Shown here in pieces: positions 1 to 5,397 of a stretch of 5,593 bases of DNA. The notes below the pieces were generated by a model, which had not been told where the DNA came from, ran no database searches, and saw only the letters and a program-made list of their open reading frames with translations. Numbering within the stretch: the first letter of the stretch is position 1; each line of letters starts with the position of its first letter. Source of the DNA: JAQGMO01 sp050954505 (GTDB taxonomy: Bacteria; Pseudomonadota; Gammaproteobacteria; Burkholderiales; Burkholderiaceae_D); assembly GCA_050954505.1 (NCBI GenBank), contig JBPBPY010000451.1:1-5593 (forward strand), in the 5' to 3' direction. The translations under genes and the position numbers were made by a program.

Positions 1-35
1 TTGGCTTGGGCTATCAGGTCTTGGGTGGTGGTCAT
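1..35 (-). CDS. 5' end of an unidentified early operon gene (partial)
   Basis: Only the first 11 codons are inside the window (MTTTQDLIAQA), and the gene continues past the left edge. The ATG overlaps the TGA of the preceding 134-aa gene as ATGA. An AGGA sequence about 8 bases upstream can serve as ribosome binding site. The overlap and the clean start indicate that the operon carries on leftward. Too little is visible to assign a family. Confidence 0.6.
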   Translation of the reverse strand, partial: MTTTQDLIAQA

Positions 36-436
36 TGCTCAGTTCCTCTCAAAACCTCTTCGTGATCGATGGCGCGGACCAAAAAGAGCGCATATTCCAA
101 AGCTTCGTTGTAGACCTTCGCAAACGAGGTGTCGCGCTTGTGGTCAATAACACAAAGAATGTCCGCTGCCGCCGCTTCCTGCATCATCCGCGCTCCCTCG
201 GCTTTTGCTGCTTCGAGTGCGGCAACGTGGTCGTCGTGGAGCGCGCCAAGGAAACCGTCGATCCGCTCAGCAATCAATTCGCTGGCCTGATCCCATCCAT
301 GTTGCATGGCTTGGTATCGGCCGGTAATATCGCGATCTTCCAAGCCGCAGCCCACTGCTTGAGCGTGGTACTCAGGGTAATCGTCGAACACCGGCGCCGG
401 CATTGAGGTAGGCGCTACAGGGGCGGAGCGGTTCAT
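32..436 (-). CDS. 134-aa conserved-type phage protein of unknown function
   Basis: I cannot assign a function. Residues 1-13 (MNRSAPVAPTSMP) are nearly the same as the start of the 61-aa gene upstream of the methyltransferase. Residues 23-60 carry a pattern I recall from small phage early proteins (YHAQAVGCGLEDRDITGRYQ, then a helix with AMQHGWDQASELIAERI). The rest is mostly helical and alanine/glutamate-rich, with a possible coiled coil around residues 65-92, and the protein looks soluble. The ATG at 436 is chosen because GAGG lies 7 bases upstream and the start overlaps the methyltransferase stop as ATGA. The frame is open further upstream, but that part lies inside the methyltransferase and has a different, arginine- and cysteine-rich composition. 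Its stop overlaps the next gene, also as ATGA. Confidence 0.8.
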   Translation of the reverse strand: MNRSAPVAPTSMPAPVFDDYPEYHAQAVGCGLEDRDITGRYQAMQHGWDQASELIAERIDGFLGALHDDHVAALEAAKAEGARMMQEAAAADILCVIDHKRDTSFAKVYNEALEYALFLVRAIDHEEVLRGTEQ

Positions 437-438
437 GC
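398..438 (-). repeat. Direct repeat, copy 2 (start of the 134-aa gene)
   Basis: This copy covers the GC before the start codon and the first 13 codons of the 134-aa gene. It matches positions 1325-1365 at 37 of 41 bases by hand alignment, with the last 24 bases identical. The two copies lie in the same orientation about 927 bases apart and flank the methyltransferase. Both encode M(N/T)R(S/L)APVAPTSMP. Confidence 0.85.
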
Positions 439-1188
439 TACTACCTCGATTTCTGCAAAAAGGGTTGATTCGGACTGGATGCGTTTGCGGGCAATTCCGA
501 AATATTCGGCATTCATTTCTATACCGATAAAATTCCTGCCGGTCCTGGCACATGCCACGCCAGTGGTCCCGCTACCCATGCAGTTGTCCAACACGGTGTC
601 GCCATCGTTGGTATAAGTGCGGATCAAATATTCCATGAGCGCAACCGGTTTTTGAGTTGGATGCATCGACTTCATGCGATTGTCTTTTGCCATCTTTAAA
701 ACGCTCCGCGGAAATCTTTCGCTAGACTCGTATGGCGCGCGAACCGAAACGGCTTTGCCGTAGTTATTACCATGGTCCGCGTATGATGGATTAACGCGTT
801 TTATTGTGTGGCCTGCTGTTTTGATCGGGTTATACGTTGGTTGGCTTCGATAGAAAACGAGAATGTTTTCATGCGCTTTGAGTGGACATTTCTTGGCATT
901 TAAAAACCCAGTCGCCGCCGTTTTTTCCCAAATCCACTCATAACGCAACCGGTAAATCTGAGAAGCGCCGAGCACCTTATCGAAAGGCGATTGAGCGGTC
1001 AGAACTACTGCGCATGACGGCTTGCCAATGCGCCAATATTCAGCCCAGAGCCGATCCAGCGGAATAACGCTATCCCAATTATTTTTGGTGGTGCCATAGG
1101 GGAGATCACACAGGATCATGTCGATACTAGCGTCAGGAATTTGCACCATCAATTCCAAGCAATCCCCCAGCAATAATTCATGACTCAC
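433..1188 (-). CDS. Orphan DNA methyltransferase, beta class, probably N6-adenine
   Basis: Transfers a methyl group from S-adenosylmethionine to a base in DNA. No restriction nuclease lies beside it, so the likely role is protecting phage DNA from host restriction, or regulation. Motifs run in the beta-class order: catalytic motif IV DLPYG at residues 28-32 followed by NNWD, motif VIII-like AHENILVFYR at 105-114, HPTQKP at 176-181, the cofactor loop VLDNCMGSGTTG at 199-210, and acidic E224 in GIE. The target-recognition region should lie around 115-175. The length of 251 aa is normal for small phage enzymes. GTG at 1188 is preferred: GGGG sits 6 bases upstream and the overlap with the previous gene is only 11 bases. 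A TTG at 1212 would add 8 residues but has no ribosome binding site. Hand-counted 60-base rows inside the gene are about 40-43% G+C, against roughly 65-73% in the yqaJ region, suggesting recent acquisition. N4-cytosine specificity cannot be excluded from motifs alone. Confidence 0.93.
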   Translation of the reverse strand: MSHELLLGDCLELMVQIPDASIDMILCDLPYGTTKNNWDSVIPLDRLWAEYWRIGKPSCAVVLTAQSPFDKVLGASQIYRLRYEWIWEKTAATGFLNAKKCPLKAHENILVFYRSQPTYNPIKTAGHTIKRVNPSYADHGNNYGKAVSVRAPYESSERFPRSVLKMAKDNRMKSMHPTQKPVALMEYLIRTYTNDGDTVLDNCMGSGTTGVACARTGRNFIGIEMNAEYFGIARKRIQSESTLFAEIEVVA

Positions 1189-1363
1189 AATGTGCCCCAG
1201 CTGACTCGGCAAGGGCGGCTAGATGGTCACAGTACTTGACCCATCCGCCGCTGTCGCGCGGTCGCATTTCATCGTAATCGCCGTCAATTTCACTTCGCAC
1301 AGTTACCAATTCATACCGCTGAATCGGCATTGAGGTAGGCGCTACAGGAGCGAGGCGGGTCAT
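1178..1363 (-). CDS. 61-aa small phage protein of unknown function
   Basis: Function unknown. Residues 1-13 (MTRLAPVAPTSMP) duplicate the start of the 134-aa gene on the other side of the methyltransferase. The rest holds a short phage-like pattern, GGWVKYCDHLAALAE (about residues 39-53), similar to the C-terminal parts of many small phage early proteins ending in W/Y-V-K-x-x-D-x-x-A-L. It has no signal peptide or membrane segment. The ATG at 1363 has GGGAG 6 bases upstream and overlaps the stop of the 156-aa gene as ATGA. The 3' end overlaps the chosen methyltransferase start by 11 bases, so translation of the two is probably coupled. It could be a degenerate remnant of a longer gene that was split when the methyltransferase arrived. 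Confidence 0.7.
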   Translation of the reverse strand: MTRLAPVAPTSMPIQRYELVTVRSEIDGDYDEMRPRDSGGWVKYCDHLAALAESAGAHCES

Positions 1364-1365
1364 GC
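1325..1365 (-). repeat. Direct repeat, copy 1 (start of the 61-aa gene)
   Basis: This is the partner of positions 398-438 and covers the GC before the ATG plus 13 codons. Four differences are visible by eye, all in the first half. Homology stops right after codon 13 (ATGCCG), where the two proteins become unrelated. That is the pattern expected of a short homology used for module exchange. Confidence 0.85.
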
Positions 1366-1830
1366 TGCACTCCCGACCACGCGGTAGCGGACGATGTCGT
1401 TGCCGTGGTGCGGCTCGCCAAGAGTTGTATGGTCCCAGCGCAGGTTTCCGGAGACTTCGCCGTAGTTGCGGATATGGCCGTTACGCAGCTCAACCTTGAT
1501 GACCTGACCTGGCACCGGGTTAACGCCACCCGTCCAATCGATCCAGCCCTCAGGGTTTGCATTCGGTGATTCGACTACCAACGGTGCGCGCTCTGCAATC
1601 ATGGCGTCGGCAATCCGATACCAGTGCTTTGCATTAGCAGCAAGTAAATTGTCGGCGATATCGAGTTTCAAGCCGAAATTACCTCCGGTACTCGTTGAGG
1701 CGCTAAGCTCACCCTGCATTGCCTTGCCAGCAAACCAGTCACGCACCGATAGGCCGTTGAACTTTGAGTCATCTTGCAATCCAGGAATCGGGAATGCATT
1801 GCCGCCATCGTCAATCTGCTTTACTGTCAT
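1360..1830 (-). CDS. 156-aa two-module phage protein of unknown function
   Basis: The N-terminal part (residues 1-82) has a layout widespread in small phage proteins: GGNAFP at 9-13, GLSVRDWFAGKAMQG at 26-40, and a helix ending IADAMIAER at 72-81. The C-terminal part (residues 96-152) looks like a second common phage module: W-x-D-W-x-GG, PVPGQVIKVELRNG, then LRWDH and a final NDIVRYRVV. I recall these modules mostly as separate proteins, so this may be a fusion. No enzyme motif is visible and the biochemical role is unknown. The ATG at 1830 has AAGGA 7 bases upstream. A 72-base gap precedes it, one of only two gaps in the operon. Its stop overlaps the next start as ATGA. It lies between the recombination genes and the methyltransferase cassette. 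Confidence 0.85.
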   Translation of the reverse strand: MTVKQIDDGGNAFPIPGLQDDSKFNGLSVRDWFAGKAMQGELSASTSTGGNFGLKLDIADNLLAANAKHWYRIADAMIAERAPLVVESPNANPEGWIDWTGGVNPVPGQVIKVELRNGHIRNYGEVSGNLRWDHTTLGEPHHGNDIVRYRVVGSAA

Positions 1831-1868
1831 TTTGGTTTCCTTGGTGATCGGTTATTTGCACTGCCTTA

Positions 1869-1887
1869 GCCCCGGCTCTCACGGGGC
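1869..1887 (-). other. GC-rich stem-loop in the gap between two operon genes
   Basis: On the minus strand GCCCCG and CGGGGC form a perfect 6-bp stem around the 7-base loop TGAGAGC. It lies 15 bases past the stop of the 208-aa gene and about 40 bases before the next start. No T-tract follows on either strand, so it is not a standard intrinsic terminator. It could act as an mRNA processing or stability element, or attenuate the distal genes. Confidence 0.5.
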
Positions 1888-1902
1888 ATGCTTGGGAGAG
1901 GG

Positions 1903-2529
1903 CTATGCTTCGACGCCTACAGCCAGATCGCTGCCGGCGAGTGGGTTGCTGAACTCAGCTTCAAGCGCGGCCTTTGCTTCGGCCTGAATTTCCTTCTTGG
2001 TCTTCTTGGCCGGCGGCGCCGCGAAGATATCGCCCTGTGGTTCTTCGGGGGTCTCCAGGCTGATGACGATGTCGGCTTTTTGATTGGTGTACAGCCAGCC
2101 CGATTGCTTCTCATCTGGGTGCGCAGTGACCTGGAACTTGACCAGCACAGTGCCGCCGTTTTGTGGCTCGACAGTGAATTTGCTCACCTTGCAGTTCGGG
2201 AGAACGACATTGCTGCCGCCTTCGGCACCCAGCCCGTAATCAATGGTCAGCTTGCGTTCCTTCAGTTCCAGATTCAGGGTCAGCGGGTATTTCAGAAAAG
2301 GGAAGCGCAGGGCGGTAAGTGAATCAGGGTCCGCCGCTTCCACGAGGTCGGGGTTCGTCGGAGCCTCATACAACGCTTCGCGCATGCCTGGGCAGAGGTC
2401 GTTTAGCACGTCATTCGACATGAGTGCCGACAACGAAATGTCGGTTGCGGGGCTGGGCGTTTCACCGTGCAGTTCAACACGCGGGTTGTAATCGGTGAAC
2501 TTACATTTTGTTTCGATGAGGTCAAACAT
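1903..2529 (-). CDS. 208-aa phage protein of unknown function next to the recombination genes
   Basis: I do not recognise a named family. The most distinctive stretch is YNPRVELHGETPSPATDISL (residues 14-33), a pattern I associate with uncharacterised proteins in phage recombination regions. Residues 40-55 (NDVLNDLCPGMREALY) look helical. Residues 75-160 alternate hydrophobic and polar residues as in a beta-rich domain, with conserved-looking GLGAEGGSNVVLPNCKV at 99-115. The C-terminal part (170-192) is a lysine- and alanine-rich helix, PPAKKTKKEIQAEAKAALEAE. No catalytic motif is visible. ATG at 2529 is well supported by AAGGAG 6 bases upstream; an earlier in-frame start at 2580 would lie deep inside the preceding gene. 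It overlaps that gene by 8 bases. The beta-rich core and position make a DNA-binding accessory role, for instance single-strand binding, an attractive but unproven guess. Confidence 0.85.
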   Translation of the reverse strand: MFDLIETKCKFTDYNPRVELHGETPSPATDISLSALMSNDVLNDLCPGMREALYEAPTNPDLVEAADPDSLTALRFPFLKYPLTLNLELKERKLTIDYGLGAEGGSNVVLPNCKVSKFTVEPQNGGTVLVKFQVTAHPDEKQSGWLYTNQKADIVISLETPEEPQGDIFAAPPAKKTKKEIQAEAKAALEAEFSNPLAGSDLAVGVEA

Positions 2530-2749
2530 GCGTTGCTCCTTCGTGGGTGAACTTGATGAATGGCAAACGAACTGCCTCATGAAACCGCTTGATTGCGGCT
2601 GGATCGGTATTCAACTGGCTGCGCGACGTAATGGCGCACTTGGCGCGGGCCTTGGCAACGGCGTCCTGCTCATCGGCCGCTCCAAGGAACTGTTGGAATG
2701 CGGGTTCTTTGCAGCGCTTGACCAGCCAAACGAGTAGGGTGTCGGTCAT
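2522..2749 (-). CDS. 75-aa small phage protein of unknown function
   Basis: Starts MTDTLLVWLVKRCKEPAFQQ and has a hydrophobic but short N-terminal helix (residues 4-10) that is too short for a transmembrane span. Residues 28-64 carry a pattern that looks like a conserved phage family: a charged helix (DAVAKARAKC), then ITSRSQLNTDPAAIKRFHE and AVRLPF. The T-S-R-x-x-L-x-x-x-x-x-A-x-x-x-F arrangement suggests a compact helical domain, but I cannot give it a function. The ATG overlaps the stop of the 61-aa gene upstream as TAATG, and its end overlaps the 208-aa gene by 8 bases. It therefore depends on coupling from its neighbours. The frame is open further upstream in an arginine-rich reading that only shadows the 61-aa gene. 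Confidence 0.75.
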   Translation of the reverse strand: MTDTLLVWLVKRCKEPAFQQFLGAADEQDAVAKARAKCAITSRSQLNTDPAAIKRFHEAVRLPFIKFTHEGATHV

Positions 2750-2934
2750 TAGAAAAACTCCGGGTCGCGTTTCATGTTGCGAATCCAGCCGCGCACGGTG
2801 GCGCAGTCGGTCTTGAACTTGGCGGCGATGCAGTCGCGGATCGCTTCGTCGTCGGGCTGCGGCGGTGCCTGGCGCTTGGCTTTGGCGGCCAGGAACTCGT
2901 TGAGTTCGGGGATGGTGGTGATGGCGCCGTTCAT
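2749..2934 (-). CDS. 61-aa protein with a helix-turn-helix-like C-terminal half
   Basis: The N-terminal part (residues 1-30) is a short helix (IPELNEFLAAKAKRQ) and a proline linker (APPQP). Residues 31-58 read AIRDCIAAKF, KTDCA, then TVRGWIRNMK. This has the spacing of a helix-turn-helix, with A-x-K-F in the first helix and T-V-x-x-W-I in the recognition helix. That suggests a small DNA-binding protein; no nuclease or zinc-site pattern is visible, and the two cysteines (34 and 44) alone do not make a metal site. The ATG overlaps the yqaJ stop as ATGA. The same frame is open further upstream inside yqaJ, but that region reads as low-complexity arginine-rich shadow. The recognition is by eye and not secure. 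Confidence 0.7.
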   Translation of the reverse strand: MNGAITTIPELNEFLAAKAKRQAPPQPDDEAIRDCIAAKFKTDCATVRGWIRNMKRDPEFF

Positions 2935-3566
2935 GCTGCCACCGGCATGCGCAGTGCCGCCTCGTATTGATCGACCAAGTCGGCAAACTTGAGCATGTCG
3001 GCCTCGAGCTTCTCGATGGCGTTGTCGTCGCGCAGGATGCGGTGCACCATCATTTCCTTGCCGATGGGCTCCAAAGCAGGACACCAGATGACCAGGTCGA
3101 CATACTTCCGGCCCAGCAGCCACATCGCGCCGTTGCACTGGTCGATGTACTCGCTGAAATCCTTGTCGCGCCACAGCGCCACCATCTTGGCCGGGCTGCA
3201 AATAGTTTTGATCTCGAGCACGCCGTCGTCGTTGATGAAGCCATCGACCGATACCCCGAAGCGGCGGTCATCGGTAGTGATGAAGCCAGCTTCTTCGATG
3301 AACTCGGCTCGGTCGGCCTCGTAGCGCTGGCGCGGGAGGAACTCTTCGGCGCTGCCGGCCTTCATTTGCCAGCTCACGAACACCATTTCGACTGGCTTGC
3401 CGGCGATGCGTTCGACGGCCACCTGTGCGGCATAGTTGAGTTGCTTTTCCGCTGGATCACCATTCTTGAGTTTGGCGCGGGCATCCTTGAACTTCGATGC
3501 CGTAATCACGCCGGCACGGGCGATCAACCATGCCTCGCTGCCCTGGGGTTCGTTGTGATAGATCAT
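2931..3566 (-). CDS. YqaJ/lambda-exonuclease family recombination nuclease
   Basis: Expected to digest the 5' strand at double-strand DNA ends and leave 3' single-stranded tails for the annealing protein encoded just upstream. The PD-(D/E)xK core is intact: SVDG with D108, then LEIKT with E118 and K120. The 10-residue spacing equals that of lambda Exo D119, E129 and K131. R17 and S24 in ARAGVITASKF keep the spacing of lambda Exo R28 and S35, which bind the 5' phosphate, and S106 corresponds to S117. An acidic residue in GSAEEFLPRQRYE (74-75) fits the further conserved glutamate, and YIDQCNGAMWLLGR (140-153) is the conserved Q-containing helix of the family. At 211 aa it is a complete, compact member. 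The ATG at 3566 overlaps the recT stop as ATGA, so the two are translationally coupled. By analogy with lambda Exo it may form a ring-shaped trimer; this is inference. Confidence 0.93.
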   Translation of the reverse strand: MIYHNEPQGSEAWLIARAGVITASKFKDARAKLKNGDPAEKQLNYAAQVAVERIAGKPVEMVFVSWQMKAGSAEEFLPRQRYEADRAEFIEEAGFITTDDRRFGVSVDGFINDDGVLEIKTICSPAKMVALWRDKDFSEYIDQCNGAMWLLGRKYVDLVIWCPALEPIGKEMMVHRILRDDNAIEKLEADMLKFADLVDQYEAALRMPVAA

Positions 3567-4576
3567 TGCGCGCTCCCTTCATCGGCGCCGGCATCCATCG
3601 CAGCCAGGAAGCCGTCATCCATCGGTGGCACTTCGGCGGGCGGTGGCGCGGTCTTGACAGCCTTCGGCGTCACCGGCATTTCCACCGTGCGCGCCGCATC
3701 TTCGGCCAGGTTCGCCCGGTGATTCGACACGGCATCCTTCAAGCGCTTGTGGTCCTGCGGCTGATTGACGAACGCGGCGTTGTTCTCTTTCCAGTATTTC
3801 AGCGCTGCGCCGTCTGTGGTGGTCGCCACGGCTTCCGCGATGTACGGAGCAACGTCCACCCAGTCAGCAGGGCGCGCGGCGCTCTCAGGCCCGCCCAGGC
3901 CCTCGCCGTTCTCGTTGTTGAGCAGGGCCATGGCTTCGGCGAGCCTGTCCGTTTTCGGCCACAATTTTGAGGCTCTTTTGATGACCGTTTTCTTGATCAT
4001 CTCGCCGGGGTCAGTCTTCCATGGGCCTTTCTGGCCGTTCTTCCAGGACTCCGACCGGTCACGGATGGCATAGCAGTCATCAATCGACATGGTGGTGGTC
4101 AGGTAATCGCCGTCGCGCGTCTTCACAGTGACATACACGCCGACGATTGCGCCGCGATCCTTGGCGAACTCATCGAACTCATGGTGCGGCGCTTTGTCTA
4201 GGCCCTGGCGCCGGAATGCATCCTGCTCGCGCACCAGCTCTGCCTGGCCCCACATGATCGAGCCAGATGCCACGGCCAGGTCCAGCAGGCCCATGTAGCT
4301 GATGTCGAGACAGATGCGGCCACCGCGCGGCACCAAGTACGCTTGTTTGCGGGCCGGGTTCAGGCTGATACCGATGGCTGCCACGTTGGTCACTGCGTCA
4401 ATGACCGACTTGCGATTGCCTGCGGCCACCTTGAGCGCGTAATCGTTATTGCCAAGGATTTGCATGGCAAACCCGGCTTCACGATCGAAGCTGATTGAGC
4501 GGTCGGTCAAGACTGCTGCGAAGTTGGTGCGCGATTCTTCGATGGCACCGGTAACGATTTGAAGTGAATTGCTCAT
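3563..4576 (-). CDS. recT: RecT-family single-strand annealing protein
   Basis: Coats single-stranded DNA and anneals complementary strands, working with the coupled YqaJ nuclease in phage recombination and end repair. The RecT core spans about residues 15-225. Family landmarks are GISLNPARKQAYLVPRG (69-85), DISYMGLLDLAVASG (91-105) and PWKTDPGEMIKKTVIKRASKLWP (185-207), equivalent to the W-x-x-D-x-x-x-M-x-K-K-T region of E. coli RecT. The protein is 337 aa, against about 270 for E. coli RecT. The excess is a C-terminal extension: a helical part (240-290, with ALKYWKENNAAF and DHKRLKDAVSNHRANL), a proline-rich linker (301-318) and an acidic tail (MDDGFLAAMDAGADEG). Such C-terminal parts bind partner proteins in Red beta, so a docking role is plausible here. 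The ATG at 4576 follows a 14-base gap and has only a weak GAG 6-8 bases upstream. Confidence 0.95.
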   Translation of the reverse strand: MSNSLQIVTGAIEESRTNFAAVLTDRSISFDREAGFAMQILGNNDYALKVAAGNRKSVIDAVTNVAAIGISLNPARKQAYLVPRGGRICLDISYMGLLDLAVASGSIMWGQAELVREQDAFRRQGLDKAPHHEFDEFAKDRGAIVGVYVTVKTRDGDYLTTTMSIDDCYAIRDRSESWKNGQKGPWKTDPGEMIKKTVIKRASKLWPKTDRLAEAMALLNNENGEGLGGPESAARPADWVDVAPYIAEAVATTTDGAALKYWKENNAAFVNQPQDHKRLKDAVSNHRANLAEDAARTVEMPVTPKAVKTAPPPAEVPPMDDGFLAAMDAGADEGSAQ

Positions 4577-4590
4577 AATAATCTCGGTAA

Positions 4591-4962
4591 TTAAGGAAAT
4601 TCGCGCTTAGCCATCGCAGTGGCCTGGCGCATGATGGCCGCGTCGGTCATCTCGTCGATCAGACGAAACAGGGCTACACCATCCGCTTGAGTCTTGAACC
4701 GCATGAGCTGGCGCAGCACCGGCAGCATCAGATCGTCGTACAGCAAGAGAGCGGCGTCATTGGCGGCTGCCACACGGTCAAGCGCCGCATGCTGCTGCGG
4801 CATCAGCATCGCGTCCTTTTCGGTCAGCCCGATGCGAATGTCGCGGGTGATCTGATCGAATTTGTCGGACACGACGCCGGCGATAAACTTGTCGTAGTCG
4901 TTTGCGGCCTCAGCCTGGCGGTCCTGCTCGATGCCAGCGGCGCGGTAGAGGGGTTCGCTCAC
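4591..4962 (-). CDS. 123-aa helical protein of unknown function
   Basis: I do not recognise this protein. It is predicted to be almost entirely helical and soluble, rich in alanine, aspartate and glutamine, with no cysteine. Segments include NDYDKFIAGVVSDKFDQITRD (21-41), QQHAALDRVAAANDAALLLYDD (56-77) and PVLRQLMRFKTQADGVALFRLIDEMTDAA (81-109). No enzymatic motif or membrane span is seen. The start is a GTG whose GTGA overlaps the TGA of the membrane-protein gene, with GAGG 5 bases upstream. A much longer reading of the frame (up to 5400) is open but runs through two other genes with serine- and arginine-rich shadow composition. It directly precedes recT and so may be a recombination accessory or a host-takeover protein; the sequence does not decide. 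Confidence 0.8.
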   Translation of the reverse strand: MSEPLYRAAGIEQDRQAEAANDYDKFIAGVVSDKFDQITRDIRIGLTEKDAMLMPQQHAALDRVAAANDAALLLYDDLMLPVLRQLMRFKTQADGVALFRLIDEMTDAAIMRQATAMAKREFP

Positions 4963-5159
4963 ATCAGCCTCGCCAGCGCAGGACGCGCAACAGGCACTGC
5001 AGGCTTGTAGCTGGCCAGCACCACGGTGGCCAGGATGAACAGCATCAGAATGCCTAGGCCAGCGCGACGGATGCGGCCAGGGTGACGCACTGGAGCCGGT
5101 GGCAATGGCGCGCCAATCAGGTGGTGACTTTGGACGTGGGGGCGGGAGAGGGCGCGCAT
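4959..5159 (-). CDS. 66-aa single-pass membrane protein
   Basis: A short proline- and histidine-rich N-terminal part (residues 1-28) ends in the basic cluster RHPGRIRR. A single hydrophobic span follows, AGLGILMLFILATVVLASY (about residues 34-52), then a short tail (KPAVPVARPALARLM). The positive-inside rule puts the N terminus in the cytoplasm. The span lacks the small-residue cleavage site of a clear signal peptide, so it is more likely a membrane anchor. The ATG at 5159 overlaps the TGA of the first operon gene as TGATG, with GGGAG 7 bases upstream. The stop overlaps the next gene's GTG. Function is unknown; small early phage membrane proteins are sometimes involved in superinfection exclusion or host inhibition, which is only a possibility. 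Confidence 0.72.
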   Translation of the reverse strand: MRALSRPHVQSHHLIGAPLPPAPVRHPGRIRRAGLGILMLFILATVVLASYKPAVPVARPALARLM

Positions 5160-5338
5160 CACAGTTCTCCCAGGATCGAGTAAATAGCGAACGCTTGAAA
5201 ATCAGCGTCGTCCTTGCTGACCGTGAAAACGTTACCGCTGTGCTGGACGATCGACAGATCGCCGGTTGCCGTCTTGGTGACAGTCTTGATCCGGTTCCCC
5301 GGCTTGATGTCGATAATTCGAGTGCTGGCTGCAAGCAT
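5159..5338 (-). CDS. 59-aa first gene of the early operon, unknown function
   Basis: Small soluble protein with a beta-rich look: TRIIDIKPGNRIKTVTKTATGDLSIVQHSGNVFTVSKDD, then a short C-terminal helix DFQAFAIYSILGEL. The pattern resembles a small SH3-like or Sm-like barrel, but this is only an impression. It is the first gene after the promoter at about 5407-5435, with a leader of roughly 60 bases. Two ATG codons are possible. The one at 5338 is preferred because AAGGGG lies 6 bases upstream of it, whereas for the ATG at 5344 the same GGGG directly abuts the codon. It has no arginine-rich motif that would suggest a lambda N-type antiterminator. Confidence 0.75.
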   Translation of the reverse strand: MLAASTRIIDIKPGNRIKTVTKTATGDLSIVQHSGNVFTVSKDDADFQAFAIYSILGEL

Positions 5339-5380
5339 TTCCATCCCCTTTTGTTAGACGCTGTTTGGTGCGTCGATTCA

Positions 5381-5397
5381 AATGCGTCTTGCGCATC
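5381..5397. promoter_or_regulatory. Operator-like inverted repeat 1 (downstream of the promoter)
   Basis: AATGCG, five bases, then CGCATC: 11 of 12 arm positions fit the AATGCG-N5-CGCATT consensus. Centred on 5389, it lies just inside the transcribed region. It has the same 17-base architecture as the site over the -35 and is the first of three evenly spaced sites. Confidence 0.6.

Noticed and set aside
35..406. A 123-codon open frame on the plus strand
   Set aside because: It is antisense to the 134-aa gene, which has a good ribosome binding site and ATGA overlaps at both ends.
1189..1212. TTG at 1212 as the methyltransferase start
   Set aside because: It lacks a ribosome binding site and would overlap the previous gene by 35 bases. 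GTG at 1188 has GGGG 6 bases upstream, and the extra residues precede the conserved fold.
1888..2322. A 144-codon open frame on the plus strand
   Set aside because: It is antisense to the well-supported 208-aa gene, has no plausible ribosome binding site and reads as arginine/leucine-rich low-quality sequence.
2967..3722. A 251-codon open frame on the plus strand
   Set aside because: It lies opposite yqaJ and the end of recT, whose motifs are unmistakable. High G+C keeps the antisense frame open; its product shows no family motif and there is no matching operon context.
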